Shown here: positions 45,250-54,662 of the stretch, one piece after another
Layout: the number at the start of each line of letters is the position of its first letter
Position numbering within the stretch: the stretch's first letter is position 1
NCBI GenBank assembly: GCA_963792175.1
Contig: CAWBVG010000039.1
Coordinates: 62,001 to 126,000, forward strand
Source: CAWBVG01 sp963792175
Lineage (GTDB): Bacteria; Acidobacteriota; Vicinamibacteria; Vicinamibacterales; CAVVIG01
Reading direction: 5' to 3'
Length of the DNA: 64,000 nucleotides
Program-made: the position numbers and the translations under genes
Notes under the pieces: model-generated
Databases searched by the model: none
What the model was told of the DNA's origin: nothing
Seen by the model: the letters and a program-made list of their open reading frames with translations, nothing else

Positions 45250-45379
45250 ACGAACGGGCAGCGAGTATCATCCGTCGATTGGCCGAACGGTAGAGGCGGC
45301 AAGCTTCGTGCTGGGAGGCCTCGCCAACGCCTTCACCCAACGACTCCCCGAGAGAATTGGGCCGCTTGAAAGGATCACG

Positions 45380-45808
45380 ATGAGACGCCTGGTGTGTGGA
45401 CTCGCCGTCGTCGTCGCATCGGGATGCGGCGGCAACAGTAATAATTCAACGACTGCAACGCCGTCGACGCCGACTCCGACGGCCGCCGCATCCACCGAGG
45501 GCTTTTCCGGCACGGTGAGCGTCGGCGGGAACGACTTCCATCCCTTTACGGTCGCGACGGCGGGCGCCACATTGACCGTCACGCTGACGGCCGCGGGACC
45601 GCCGGCGACGATCTTCATGGGGCTGGGGGTGGGGGCGTACGACGCGCCGACGTGCACGTTGTTAAGCAACGCGTATCTCACGACACAGGCGGGAGCCGCA
45701 CCGCAACTGTCCGGTACGGCCGGCGCCGGGTCCTACTGTGTCGTCGTCTACGACGTGGGCAATCAGACCGGGCCGATCACCTACGCGGTGACGGTCAGCC
45801 ACTACTAG
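45380..45808 (+). CDS. Hypothetical lipoprotein
   Basis: MRRLVCGLAVVVASGCGG is a lipoprotein signal with lipobox ASGC. A Thr/Pro/Ala-rich linker (TTATPSTPTPTAAASTEGFS) leads to a beta-rich domain of about 95 residues (SVGGNDFHPFTVATAGATLT, GSYCVVVYDVGNQTGPITYA), resembling a bacterial pre-peptidase C-terminal or PPC-like module, though the match is loose. Membrane-anchored surface or periplasmic protein of unknown role. Confidence 0.75.
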   Translation: MRRLVCGLAVVVASGCGGNSNNSTTATPSTPTPTAAASTEGFSGTVSVGGNDFHPFTVATAGATLTVTLTAAGPPATIFMGLGVGAYDAPTCTLLSNAYLTTQAGAAPQLSGTAGAGSYCVVVYDVGNQTGPITYAVTVSHY

Positions 45809-46200
45809 TCAGCGGCGTGTCCGCCGAATCGGTACCGCCGGGATCGCCAACGAAGCCACGAAGACACGAGAAAGACCCAGGGTTTCGTGACTTCGTGTTT
45901 TCGTGGCAGGCCACGACTGGTTCCGATTCAACGTGGACGCTCCACTAGCGCGGCGCTGTCGCGCAGCGACGGTAGCGGCTCACGTCTCGGCCACACGTAT
46001 CAGGACGGAACGAGCACGCTCGTATGAGCGCTGACACTTCTGTCTCTCGAAACAATTCACCAATTTTTGTACCGCTCCTAACTCACACGTAGACCGCGAC
46101 ATTCATGTCGCGCCGCCGTGGCATCCCGTGTGCCGTAGGGAGTGCTGGAGGCAGCGGGTGTGCTCCGAGATACCTCCACCGCAGCCTAATGGAGTCGAAT
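45809..46200. other. Intergenic region with an inverted repeat, no gene seen
   Basis: At 45854-45907, GCCACGAAGACACGAGAAAG and its imperfect inverse (TTTCGTGACTTCGTGTTTTC, GTGGC) form a long hairpin of the ACGAAGACACGA type. After it, 45910-46200 is less GC-rich and presumably holds the promoter of the SdrD-like gene. I see no supported ORF or RNA. Confidence 0.5.
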
Positions 46201-47348
46201 ATGTCACGAAACCAAAGCCAGCTCCGCGACCAGACGCAGCAGTTACTCGATGGACCGCTGAAACACATCAGGGGCGCGGCGCTCGCGGCGGCCCTGCTCC
46301 CGCTGGCGTCGGTGGCTGCTACCCCCGCGTCGGCGCAACCATCCGTGTGCGCATCGGGCGGCGTGTGCGGGACGGTCTTCAACGACACGAATAACAACGG
46401 CATCCAGGATGCCGGCGAGACCGGCATCGAGAACGTCACGGTGTTCGCCTGTCAACTGTGCGACGGCTTCCGACACGAAGTCCGTCTTGACAGGACCGGA
46501 CGGCTTCTATGCCATCGACGTTCCCGGCGGTACGACGATGGTGTGGGTCTTGATACCCGACGGGACGCAGGCGTCACCTCCAAACGTCGGAGACGACGAC
46601 GCGATCGACAGCGACGGCGTTCCGGACGACAAGAATGAATTCAGCGTGGTGTCCGGCCGGGCGGCCGACGGCACCGCCAGCGACTTCGGGTTCTTCACTC
46701 GAGACGGCTCCTCCTGTGGCTTGCACGATTCCGGCGGCGAGCGAGGTTATCAGTCCGACTTCCTGGAACAAGTTCAACGTCCCGGTCGGCCCGCCACCGG
46801 TCGCCTGGGTGCACGCGCAGTTCAAACCCACCGGCGTCTCGGCCGCCACAACCGCAAGCGTGCAGTTCACCGACGTATCGTTCGTGTTGAACGGCATCAA
46901 GTATCCGATGCCGGATGGCGTTGTGAACTTCGACCCCAACGCGCCTTCCACGAGTACCACGACATTTTCGGGAACGCCGGGCACCACGTCGGCACTGTGG
47001 ACGACGACCATCAACCCCAACTTCATCAGCGACGAGAACTTCTTCGTGGGCGCCGCAATTCCAGTCGACCCGGCGATCGCCGGAGGCGGGAAGGCAACGA
47101 TTCGCTTCACGACGCAGACCGACGTCACCGGCCTGTCGTTCTCGTGGCAGTGGAGCGCCGCCGTCTACACTTACTGGCCGTCGGACTGGAATCAGGCGAT
47201 GATCCAGGCGTATCACGGCAACGGCCTGCACGCCGACACACCCAACAATACACAGGTTCAGAAATCGCTGATCCAGGGTCCGCGCGGTGGGGGCGGCTCG
47301 AATTTCACCGGGTCGTGGAGCGCGACCGGCCACGGCGCCTGCAAGTAG
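46201..47348 (+). CDS. SdrD B-like domain protein, exported (frameshifted)
   Basis: ATG 46201 follows a GGAG. The N-terminus has a long signal (GAALAAALLPLASVAATPAS). A SdrD B-like, prealbumin-type domain follows: VCGTVFNDTNNNGIQDAGET, GIENVTVFACQLCDG, then after a shift near 46475 TGPDGFYAIDVPGGTTMVWV, DDDAIDSDGVPDDKNEFSVV and FGFF. A second shift near 46720 leads to a roughly 200-residue beta-rich C-terminus (FNVPVGPPPVAWVHAQFKPT, ATIRFTTQTDVTGLSFSWQW). Probably a secreted surface protein, perhaps calcium-binding through DxDNNG loops. Confidence 0.8.
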
Positions 47349-47357
47349 ATTCCATTT

Positions 47358-47402
47358 GCTCGCGTGCCACGAGCGGTAGCTCGCGGCACGCGAGCTACCG
47401 CT
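47358..47402. repeat. Compound inverted repeat (GCTCGCGTGCC / GGCACGCGAGC)
   Basis: GCTCGCGTGCC (47358-47368) pairs with GGCACGCGAGC (47385-47395), and AGCGGTAGCT (47372-47381) with AGCTACCGCT (47393-47402). The two hairpins overlap and could exchange. The tRNA-like fragment follows 6 bp later. Confidence 0.7.
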
Positions 47403-47408
47403 GGCAAG

Positions 47409-47431
47409 CTGGCAGACGCGCCGGACTCAAA
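47409..47431 (+). repeat. 23-nt fragment identical to part of tRNA-Leu
   Basis: CTGGCAGACGCGCCGGACTC plus AAA matches the tRNA-Leu gene at 48599-48621, from D-loop to anticodon loop, base for base. Flanking sequences differ, so this is not a tRNA. The direct repeat is 1,190 bp from the intact tRNA. Confidence 0.8.
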
Positions 47432-47608
47432 TTCTCCAGCTCCGGATGCGAGTGGGCGCGCGGCAAAAGAGTCGGTAATTATGCTGATCACAAACCCATT
47501 CGGATAGGCGCGGGCGAGCGCAGCGTTTCCGGACACTTTCACGCCGGAAACTTCTAGCCTTGATTACTCGCGTCGATAGTCGTACGGTGCTCGCTCCGTC
47601 GCGAGACC

Positions 47609-47761
47609 ATGATCAAGCCGGAGGAATCTCTGTCGCCGTGCCCACGCTGTCAGCGCGTGACATGCGTCGAAGACGAGGAGAGCCGCACCAGCTTTCTGCG
47701 ATGGTTCGTCTGTCTCCTGTGCGGTCATCGCTGGTCGCTCGCCCCGAAGAAATCACGCTAA
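47609..47761 (+). CDS. Small zinc-ribbon protein (50 aa)
   Basis: A complete 50-codon ORF encoding MIKPEESLSPCPRCQRVTCV, then EDEESRTSFLRWFVCLLCGH and RWSLAPKKSR. Two CxxC pairs (CPRC, CLLC) at zinc-ribbon spacing and a basic tail suggest a nucleic-acid or protein binding zinc finger. No strong Shine-Dalgarno is visible. Similar in size and layout to the 46-residue protein at 30475. Confidence 0.6.
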   Translation: MIKPEESLSPCPRCQRVTCVEDEESRTSFLRWFVCLLCGHRWSLAPKKSR

Positions 47762-47798
47762 CAGGCCTGGCGTGCCTGCTTCGGAGCGACGGAGTCGT

Positions 47799-48044
47799 TC
47801 ATGGCTCGACACGGTGCCACTCGCCGCACGTCGTCACCTGACAGAGATGGTTGAACGTCTCCCGCACCAAGGCGTCGGCCCGCGCGCATGCGGCCTGTCT
47901 TGAGGGCCGACCCGTTTTGGTACGAATGACCACACCGGGCTGACTTCGCCGCCACGCTGAAGGCCACCAGAACCCGCGCTGATCCGTCCGCGCCTCGGCC
48001 ACGATGTCCGCGCCGTGTGAGCGTTGCCACGTCAGGATGGACAT
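47799..48044 (-). CDS. Hypothetical small protein (81 aa)
   Basis: An 81-residue ORF (MSILTWQRSHGADIVAEART, with ACARADALVRETFNHLCQVT and TCGEWHRVEP at the end). Its two cysteines flank a compact C-terminal motif CQVTTCGEW. It lies 22 bp downstream of another small minus-strand ORF and in a region without competing genes. Coding status is plausible, not proven. Confidence 0.4.
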   Translation of the reverse strand: MSILTWQRSHGADIVAEARTDQRGFWWPSAWRRSQPGVVIRTKTGRPSRQAACARADALVRETFNHLCQVTTCGEWHRVEP

Positions 48045-48065
48045 GGTTTCTGTACTTGTTCGCCA

Positions 48066-48314
48066 CTACTGCCGCTTCTGGTTTCCGCCTTGGCATTCTT
48101 TGAGCCACTGGTCTGCGATGGCGAGCGCTTCCTGACTCGTCCCGCTCACGTGCGACCTGACCGTTGAGTGGCTGTCTTCGATTCGAATCTGCCAGCCGCC
48201 GACAACTGGAGAGAGGACACACCGCAGTCCGCCGATGAACGACCACAAGATCGCGAGATCCTCCGACGTCGCCACTGCTGTCTGTATCGGCGCTCCCCGG
48301 CGAACGTTCACCAT
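48066..48314 (-). CDS. Hypothetical small protein (82 aa or longer)
   Basis: Encodes VNVRRGAPIQTAVATSEDLA with a SQEALAIADQWLKECQ helix at the C-terminus. In a different frame just upstream (48375-48316) the strand reads MTPSAQSCPICSAINCQPAP, a zinc-finger-like start, so the real gene may begin at 48375 with a one-base shift. Function unknown. Confidence 0.45.
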   Translation of the reverse strand: MVNVRRGAPIQTAVATSEDLAILWSFIGGLRCVLSPVVGGWQIRIEDSHSTVRSHVSGTSQEALAIADQWLKECQGGNQKRQ

Positions 48315-48583
48315 TCGGCGCCGGCTGACAATTAATTGCGGAACAAATTGGGCAGGACTGCGCAGAAGGGGTCATGAACCTGCTAGCGACAACATGCGTT
48401 CCACAAACGAGGTGGCGGTGTATCGTCGGTACGCATCGTCAGCGAAGGCGACCTCGGGGCGGGGTCGAGAAGCTGGCTGAGTTGACGACTGGGACAATGC
48501 GTGGGACAAAAAAGCGAGAGGGACGCGTCGCCCGGTTTCGGCAATCGTCCTATCGTGTCAGACTAGAGAGGCTTACCATCGAC

Positions 48584-48672
48584 GCCGGAGTGGTGAAACT
48601 GGCAGACGCGCCGGACTCAAAATCCGGTGGGGTTTACCCCCCGTGAGGGTTCGATTCCCTCCTCCGGCACCA
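48584..48672 (+). tRNA. tRNA-Leu (CAA anticodon), CCA encoded
   Basis: Acceptor GCCGGAG pairs with CTCCGGC. Anticodon stem CCGGA/TCCGG holds loop CTCAAAA with anticodon CAA (34-36). A long variable arm (GGGGTTTACCCCCC type) marks a class II tRNA. T-arm AGGGTTCGATTCCCT. The terminal CCA is in the genomic sequence. A 23-nt fragment of this tRNA recurs at 47409. Confidence 0.96.
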
Positions 48673-48709
48673 CCTAACGACTTCGACGCATTCACGTTCG
48701 CGGATCGGT

Positions 48710-50788
48710 ATGGTCCACGTGAAACACGTGAGTTGGCTCGTCGCGATGACTGTGTTCACAGCGCCCGGCTTTGGCGACCGGGCTCCGGCGCAGGCGGTTG
48801 TCCTCAAGGTCAAGCCCGGTGAGTTCGTCGTCGACCATCCCACGCTGATCAACCTGGGCTTCGAATGGGTCATTCAGGGAGACGACAACCGCAACGCGAA
48901 CGTCGCCGTGTCGTACCGGAAACAGGGCGAAACCGCGTGGAAGCAGGGTCTCCCGCTCCTGCGCCTGCAAGGCGAACGGATCTACCAGACCGAGGCGTGT
49001 TCAACGTCATTTCTCCGAACATGTTCGCCGGCAGCATTCTGGACCTGGAGCCGGATACGGCCTACGAGGCGCGATTTGTCATGTCCGATCCCGACGGCTT
49101 CATCGGACAAACCGCGAAGATCGTGACGAAGACCGTGTCGGTGCGGACTCGCCCTGAGCCAAAGCCCTACGCCGGCGGCCGTGTCTTCCACGTCTATCCG
49201 CCCAATTACCAGGGCACGCGGATCGAGCCGGCTTTCGACGGGCTGATGTGCGCGTACAACTATTACTGCGGCGGCGGCGACACGGTGACCGCCGGCCGGC
49301 CCCGCGTCAAACCTGGCGATACCATCCTGATCCACGCCGGGCTGTATCGATATCGCGCCGGATCTCTATACCGGCGACCGCACCATCAATGCGACGACGC
49401 CGGTTGAAGGCACTTATTATCTGACGGCCAGCGGCACAGCCGGACCAGCCGATCGTGATCAAGGCTGCCGGAGACGGCGACGTCATCTTCGACGGCAACG
49501 GCAACTTCAATCTGTTCAACGTGAAGGCCGCGAACTACAACTATTTCGAAGGCGTGACGATCCGGAACACGGATATCGGGATCTGGGCGGGCACGCAGTT
49601 CATCGCCGGATCGAAAGGGCTCACGGTCAAAAAGTGCCGCTTCGAGGACGTGAATCTCGGGATCTTCACCAACTACTCAGGCTCGAGCGACTTCTATATC
49701 GCCGACAACTATTTCTTCGGCCGCAACGACTCGAAGCATCTGCTGGGATGGAACGGCACGTTCTGGGCGCAGTTCAACGGCGTCGACGGGCAGATCTTCC
49801 CGCCGGTCCTCGCGTCCTATACGGCGGTCCGGCTGTACGGTCCGGGTCACGTCGTCGCCTACAACTACATCGCCGACTTCCACGACGGCATCGACGTCGA
49901 GACGTACGGAAATCCGGACGGCTCGCATGCCATCGACGGCCCCCACTATCCGCCGAAGAGAGTACTGGGACCGCCGTCCGGTCGCCATCGATTTCTATAA
50001 CAACTACCTGACGAACTTTCATGACAATGCCATCGAGATCGATGGCAGCATGCACAACGTTCGCGTCATGCGAAACATGATGGTGAACTCCGCGTCCCAT
50101 CCGTTCTGTAATCAGCCGGCCATCGGCGGGCCGATCTACTGGATACGGAATATCGCCTATCACGCGCCCGGTGGATCGACGAGGATGACGAACGGCGCCG
50201 CGGGCGTGCTGTTTTACAACAACACGATCCTGACGGAAACCTCCGCCGGATCCTCGGCGAACGTGCATTGGCGGAACAATCTCATGCTGGGAGAAAATTC
50301 AGCTCCCGCGATCTTCAGCGTCAATACGAATACCAACTACAGCTCATCGGACTACAACGGCTTTCGACCGAACGCCGGAGCGGCGTTCTCATTCGAGTGG
50401 AACTCGCCGCGACAAGGACGCCGCCGCCGACTACAGCGGCCTGATCGCCGGCGGTGGGCGAGGGAGCCCGGCGTCGAACACGAGTCTCGAGGCGCGCAGG
50501 TTCCCAACGCTCGCTGACTACAGCGCCGGGACACATCAGGATCTCCACAGCGTTGCGGTTGACTACGACGTGTTCGTGAACGTACCCAGGCTCGACGCGA
50601 AAGATCTCAGGAAGGTGCAAACCGTCTACAAGGCGGAGGAATTCGACTTCGGCCTCAAATCCGGTTCCGCCGCCATCGACCGCGGCGTGGCCCTGCCCAA
50701 CGTGACGGATGGCTTCGCCGGCCGGGCACCCGATCTTGGAGCGCTGGAATACGGTCAAGCCCCGCCTCACTATGGGCCTCGACGGTAA
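48710..50788 (+). CDS. Right-handed parallel beta-helix protein, exported (frameshifted several times)
   Basis: Signal-like start VSWLVAMTVFTAPGFGDRAP, an N-terminal Ig-like/fibronectin-like part (WVIQGDDNRNANVAVSYRKQ, YEARFVMSDPDGFIGQTAKI), then a parallel beta-helix: PGDTILIHAGLYRY, IVIKAAGDGDVIFDGNGNFN, YFEGVTIRNTDIGIWAGTQF, HDNAIEIDGSMHNVRVMRNM, LFYNNTILTETSAGSSANVH, and a tail YKAEEFDFGLKSGSAAIDRG. Typical of polysaccharide lyase-like or adhesin proteins. Single-base shifts near 49000, 49350, 49435, 49965 and 50410. About 690 residues. Starts 38 bp after the tRNA. Confidence 0.83.
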
Positions 50789-50870
50789 GGCTGATCGCTG
50801 TCCCGAGCTCACGACGGTGTCGGTGGGCAACAATACCGTCAGCTTGACGCAGGGCACGACCGTTGTCACA

Positions 50871-50898
50871 GTAGCCCCTCGTGGAGATACGGGGCTAC
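50871..50898. repeat. GTAGCCCC inverted repeat
   Basis: GTAGCCCC and GGGGCTAC are separated by 12 bp (TCGTGGAGATAC). The stem-loop lies in the spacer upstream of the beta-propeller gene and could be an interspersed palindrome or a weak terminator for the beta-helix gene. Confidence 0.55.
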
Positions 50899-50970
50899 CC
50901 GCCGTCAGGGCAGCATCCAGCGCGGCACGCTGATCAAGGCCGGATTCGATATCTCGTTTTAGGAGCTGTT

Positions 50971-52209
50971 ATGCAAAAACTCAGAGCTGCGATGTTGGCG
51001 GCGACCTGTGCGCTCGTCGCGGTTTCGGCCACGACCGATGTCAGGGCACAGAGAGGCCAGCGACCGCTGTCGAATGTCGAGCCGGTCCGGCACCTGGTGT
51101 ACATCGCGACACCGGGCGACAACGGCACGGACAACCAGTCGGGCGTCGTCGTGCTCGACGCCGACAAGGACTACAGTTTTCTCAAGCGCATCTCGTACGA
51201 CTTGCCGGCGAGCAAGATGCCCGGTCCCAAGATATCGGGCATCACGGTCAGCCTACCACTCCAGATGCTCTATGTGACCAGTGATGGCTGGATGAAGGCG
51301 ATCGATTTGACCACCGACAAGGTCGCGTGGACCTTCAATGGCGAAAGCGCGCCGGTCGAGCGGACGAGGGGCGCCGCCAGTGGCTGCTGCGAGCGTCCCT
51401 GGACGCTGCCGGATGGGAAGACGCTGCTGGTGGGGTCGAGCTACAACTCATGGTGGTACTACATCGATGGCGCCACTGGGAAGAGCCTGTTCAAACTCCC
51501 GACGCCCGAAGCGAACGTTGCGCATAACCTCGCCGTGACCGCGGACGGCAAGCTCGCCATCACGGGTTCGATGTCGAGCCCGAAGAACGGCAAGGCCGGC
51601 GTGGCCGTGCTCGACGTGCCGAACCGGAAGGTGCTCCGCTACATGACGTTCTCCGAGATGGTGCGACCGTTGACCATCAACCATGACGGCAGCCTGGTCT
51701 ACGTCAACGTCAACGATCTCATCGGCTTCGAAATCGGCGACGTCAAGACCGGCCAGATGCTCAAGCGCTTCGAAGCGCCCGGCGACTGGAAGGGCAAAGG
51801 CTACAGCCACGGCATCGGGATGACGCCAGACGAAAGCGAGATCTGGGTCGCCGATCCGGTCAACGGCCTGTGGCACGTCTGGGACAATCCCGGCGATGGC
51901 CGCAGCCCGGTCTACAACGCGTCCAAAACGATCAAGCCGTCGGCCGGCGTCGCGCACAGCTGGATCGACATGACCAACGACGGTAAGCTGGCGCTGCTCG
52001 GCGACAGCATCGTCGTCGACGTGAAAACGCACAAAGAGATCGCCGTGCTGAAGGACGAGTACGGCCGCCGGATCGTCCACACCGAGAAGGCGCTCTTCCT
52101 GAACTTCCAGGACGGAAAGCTCATTGAGGCGAACAATCAGTTTGCCATTGGCGATGCGAAGGCGTACGCGGCGCGGATGGGCTCAAAGACGAGTGACCAA
52201 CAGCGATAG
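50971..52209 (+). CDS. Exported YVTN-type beta-propeller protein
   Basis: Intact 412-residue protein after an AGGAG ribosome-binding site. Signal peptide MQKLRAAMLAATCALVAVSA, then propeller blades (VRHLVYIATPGDNGTDNQSG, MLYVTSDGWMKAIDLTTDKV, NGKAGVAVLDVPNRKVLRYM, MTPDESEIWVADPVNGLWHV, VVDVKTHKEIAVLKDEYGRR). Its 3' end overlaps the GTG of the cytochrome c gene by 17 bp. Coupled expression with a cytochrome suggests an electron-transfer or substrate-binding role in a periplasmic oxidation system. Confidence 0.88.
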   Translation: MQKLRAAMLAATCALVAVSATTDVRAQRGQRPLSNVEPVRHLVYIATPGDNGTDNQSGVVVLDADKDYSFLKRISYDLPASKMPGPKISGITVSLPLQMLYVTSDGWMKAIDLTTDKVAWTFNGESAPVERTRGAASGCCERPWTLPDGKTLLVGSSYNSWWYYIDGATGKSLFKLPTPEANVAHNLAVTADGKLAITGSMSSPKNGKAGVAVLDVPNRKVLRYMTFSEMVRPLTINHDGSLVYVNVNDLIGFEIGDVKTGQMLKRFEAPGDWKGKGYSHGIGMTPDESEIWVADPVNGLWHVWDNPGDGRSPVYNASKTIKPSAGVAHSWIDMTNDGKLALLGDSIVVDVKTHKEIAVLKDEYGRRIVHTEKALFLNFQDGKLIEANNQFAIGDAKAYAARMGSKTSDQQR

Positions 52210-52507
52210 GTCCGCGACACGTGCAGTCTTCGGCGGTCTGGTTGTGATGCTAGCCGTCTGCGCGTTGACGGCGGGAAATGGCGATGATTCCGGCGAACGC
52301 CTGTACGGCGACTATTGCAAACGGTGCCATGGCCCCGAGGGACGAGGGACGGCGCACGCACCGTCCCTCATTCCATTCGACTGGAGCTACGCGGAAGCGC
52401 TGGAGCTGATACGACATCCGGTGTGTGACATGCCTCCGGTTCCGGCATCGGCGGTGAGCGATGCGCAAATCGCGCAAATCGTCGCCTACTTGAAGACGTT
52501 CAAATAG
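52193..52507 (+). CDS. Small c-type cytochrome
   Basis: 104 residues. N-terminal signal (VFGGLVVMLAVCALTAGNGD), then one heme site LYGDYCKRCHGPEGRGTAHA (CxxCH) and a possible distal Met in HPVCDMPPVPASAVSD. Class I cytochrome c type, periplasmic, often the electron acceptor of PQQ or other periplasmic dehydrogenases. The GTG start lies inside the end of the propeller gene. Confidence 0.88.
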   Translation: MTNSDRSATRAVFGGLVVMLAVCALTAGNGDDSGERLYGDYCKRCHGPEGRGTAHAPSLIPFDWSYAEALELIRHPVCDMPPVPASAVSDAQIAQIVAYLKTFK

Positions 52508-52581
52508 CGGCCCGCGCCGCCCTGTTCCACCCTCTCCGCGACCCATGGTGCCGCGGTAGGCGCCCACGACGCGGCGACCGC

Positions 52582-54612
52582 TCACGACGCCCAGCGAATC
52601 GCGTTGAGGAACAGCGTCTTGAACGCGCTGTTCTGGAACAGATCGGCTTTGTGTCCGAACTGGAAGTACACGTTCCGCCCTTTGTAATGCGGATTCGTCC
52701 AGATGACGGGATGATCGCCCATCTTCACGGTGCGCGCCGGCTGGTAGCTGTTCTCATCGACATTCGCGAGCACGTGCACGTCGGGCCGAGGCGATCGGTC
52801 GTAGGTGTACCACTCGTCGTTCTCAATCGTGAATGCCGCCGGCAGTCCTTTGACCACCGGATGCGCTGAGTCTTCGACGCGGACCGTCCCCGTCGCGAAG
52901 TCGGGGATGTAGCTCTTGAACACGATGTTGCCCATGAACTGATGGAAGAAGGGGGACATCTCGAAGCCGTCGAACTTGCCGAGCAGCGACGCGTGGTGGA
53001 AGCCCACCCATCCGATCGTCCCTTGCTCCATCGCCTTCTTGAACGCGGCCTCGGCCACCGGCGTCCACCGGTACGGCGGATAGTTGACCTGAACGAACAG
53101 GTCGTGCGCCGCCAGATAGGCGTCGTCAATCGGATCCGTCGTGCGGATGTAGTCGACGGTGAATCCTTCTTTCGGCGCCGTCTCCTGCAGCCAGCGCAGC
53201 GCGGCGTCAGTGAACGGCTGATGAATCGTCTGGCCCGGCTCGGCCAGGGCGATGATTCGACGGCTGCTCCCCCCGATCTCGGCCTTTGGCTTTTTGACGA
53301 ACAGTTTGTCAACCGGGAGCCCGGCGTCGAACACCAGGTTGAAGAACCCGACCATCATCTCTTCCCAGCTCTGGTCGCCCCACGTCACTTCCTTCGTCGG
53401 GTCGGCGGCCTCCGGGTTGTTCGGTGAGTTGTCGAAGTGCGCGGTGCAATCGATCCTGGTGCCTTTCGGCAGCGCGATCGGTTGCTCGAGGTTGTACCAG
53501 TTCTGCCAGTGCCAGTCGAAACGGGGCACTTTGAGAAGGATATCCGTCTTGCCGGAAGGAAACACCGCGCGGTACTCGAAGTCCTTTCCGCGTCCGTGCA
53601 TGTGCGGATGCAGGCTGGCAAGCGTGACGTCCGTGCCCACTTCGAAGCTCGCGTCGACGCGATAGTTCGGATGGCCCGGCGGAATCTTGAACGTGCCGTT
53701 GACGGCCGACAGCGTCAGGACGCGCTCTGCCGGAGGTTGCCTGGCGAAGACAATGCCGAGCCGTGTGCGATCGTTCCGCGCACGGCCGTTCGGGGTGTAG
53801 TGCATCTGGAACACGATGTCGGAGCCGGCCTTGATGAGCTTCCCCTGTCCGGGCCGCAAAATCTCCGCCGGCTGGCCTGGCGCGTAGCCGACCATAAAAT
53901 CGCTAGGGAGCGCGCCGGCCTCCGTCTCTTCATCAGTGCTGACCTTCGGCGCCGTGAAGAAGACGCCGGCCGGCTGGCCCCGGAACCACTTCGATTTCGG
54001 CTCGCGGACGTACGCGATGAGGTGATGCACGACCTCCCGCGCGGTGGGACGGATTTCCGCCGCCTGAATCCAGCGGTCTTCAGTGAAGTTCGTCGGGACG
54101 ATGACGTGCTGATATTCGACGACGCCGCGCGCCGGGACTTCGAAGGGCAGCGGCAGCTCGAAAATCATGTCCGGTCTGCCGATGCCCCAGCCTTCGACCC
54201 ACTCCGCAGGCTTCGGCAGATCGCGCGGATCGCCTTGCAGCGCTCCGCCATCGACCCATTGCACGATCGTGTCGATCTCCGACGCGCTCAGGCTCGTGCT
54301 GTTCGAGAACGTGCCGTAGTGGGGATCAGCAAACCACGGCGGCATTTTCCGGGCGACGACCGCGTTCTTGATCGCGATCGCGCGTGGGCGTGCGTCCGCA
54401 TAGGTCAACAGCGAAAACGGGCCGGCTTCACCCGGACGATGACAGACCTGGCAATTCTTCTGGACGATGGGCGCGACGTCCTTCGAGTAGGTGGGGACAT
54501 CCACTCGCGTCAGGCTCGCGCGTGCGCCGGCGACCTTCGCCGAGCTCGCGGCGACCGCTGCCGCGGCGATCACCGCCGAGATCATCACCGCACGTCGCCA
54601 GCGACTCGCCAT
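52582..54612 (-). CDS. Fusion protein: c-type heme domain, copper monooxygenase-like domain, ThuA domain
   Basis: Intact 676-residue exported protein (VMISAVIAAAAVAASSAKVA signal). Residues about 40-130 are a cytochrome c-like domain with one heme site (KNCQVCHRPGEAGPFSLLTY) and MPPWFADPHYGTF. Residues about 140-430 look like the ascorbate-dependent copper monooxygenase/PHM fold: AREVVHHLIAYVREP, VTLASLHPHMHGRGKDFEYR (HxHMH copper-type motif), FDWHWQNWYNLEQPIALPKG. From about 450 to the end it is a ThuA domain (WVGFHHASLLGKFDGFEMSP, WTNPHYKGRNVYFQFGHKAD). Such PHM-like cytochromes are known; the ThuA fusion is less usual. Confidence 0.87.
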   Translation of the reverse strand: MASRWRRAVMISAVIAAAAVAASSAKVAGARASLTRVDVPTYSKDVAPIVQKNCQVCHRPGEAGPFSLLTYADARPRAIAIKNAVVARKMPPWFADPHYGTFSNSTSLSASEIDTIVQWVDGGALQGDPRDLPKPAEWVEGWGIGRPDMIFELPLPFEVPARGVVEYQHVIVPTNFTEDRWIQAAEIRPTAREVVHHLIAYVREPKSKWFRGQPAGVFFTAPKVSTDEETEAGALPSDFMVGYAPGQPAEILRPGQGKLIKAGSDIVFQMHYTPNGRARNDRTRLGIVFARQPPAERVLTLSAVNGTFKIPPGHPNYRVDASFEVGTDVTLASLHPHMHGRGKDFEYRAVFPSGKTDILLKVPRFDWHWQNWYNLEQPIALPKGTRIDCTAHFDNSPNNPEAADPTKEVTWGDQSWEEMMVGFFNLVFDAGLPVDKLFVKKPKAEIGGSSRRIIALAEPGQTIHQPFTDAALRWLQETAPKEGFTVDYIRTTDPIDDAYLAAHDLFVQVNYPPYRWTPVAEAAFKKAMEQGTIGWVGFHHASLLGKFDGFEMSPFFHQFMGNIVFKSYIPDFATGTVRVEDSAHPVVKGLPAAFTIENDEWYTYDRSPRPDVHVLANVDENSYQPARTVKMGDHPVIWTNPHYKGRNVYFQFGHKADLFQNSAFKTLFLNAIRWAS

Positions 54613-54662
54613 CACCGCCTCCCAGGCATCGACATCTTCACGGGTGCGGGCCGCGTCGCCAC

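Noticed and set aside
45258..45345. tRNA-like or riboswitch-like stretch before the lipoprotein gene
   Set aside because: No cloverleaf or conserved riboswitch core could be drawn.
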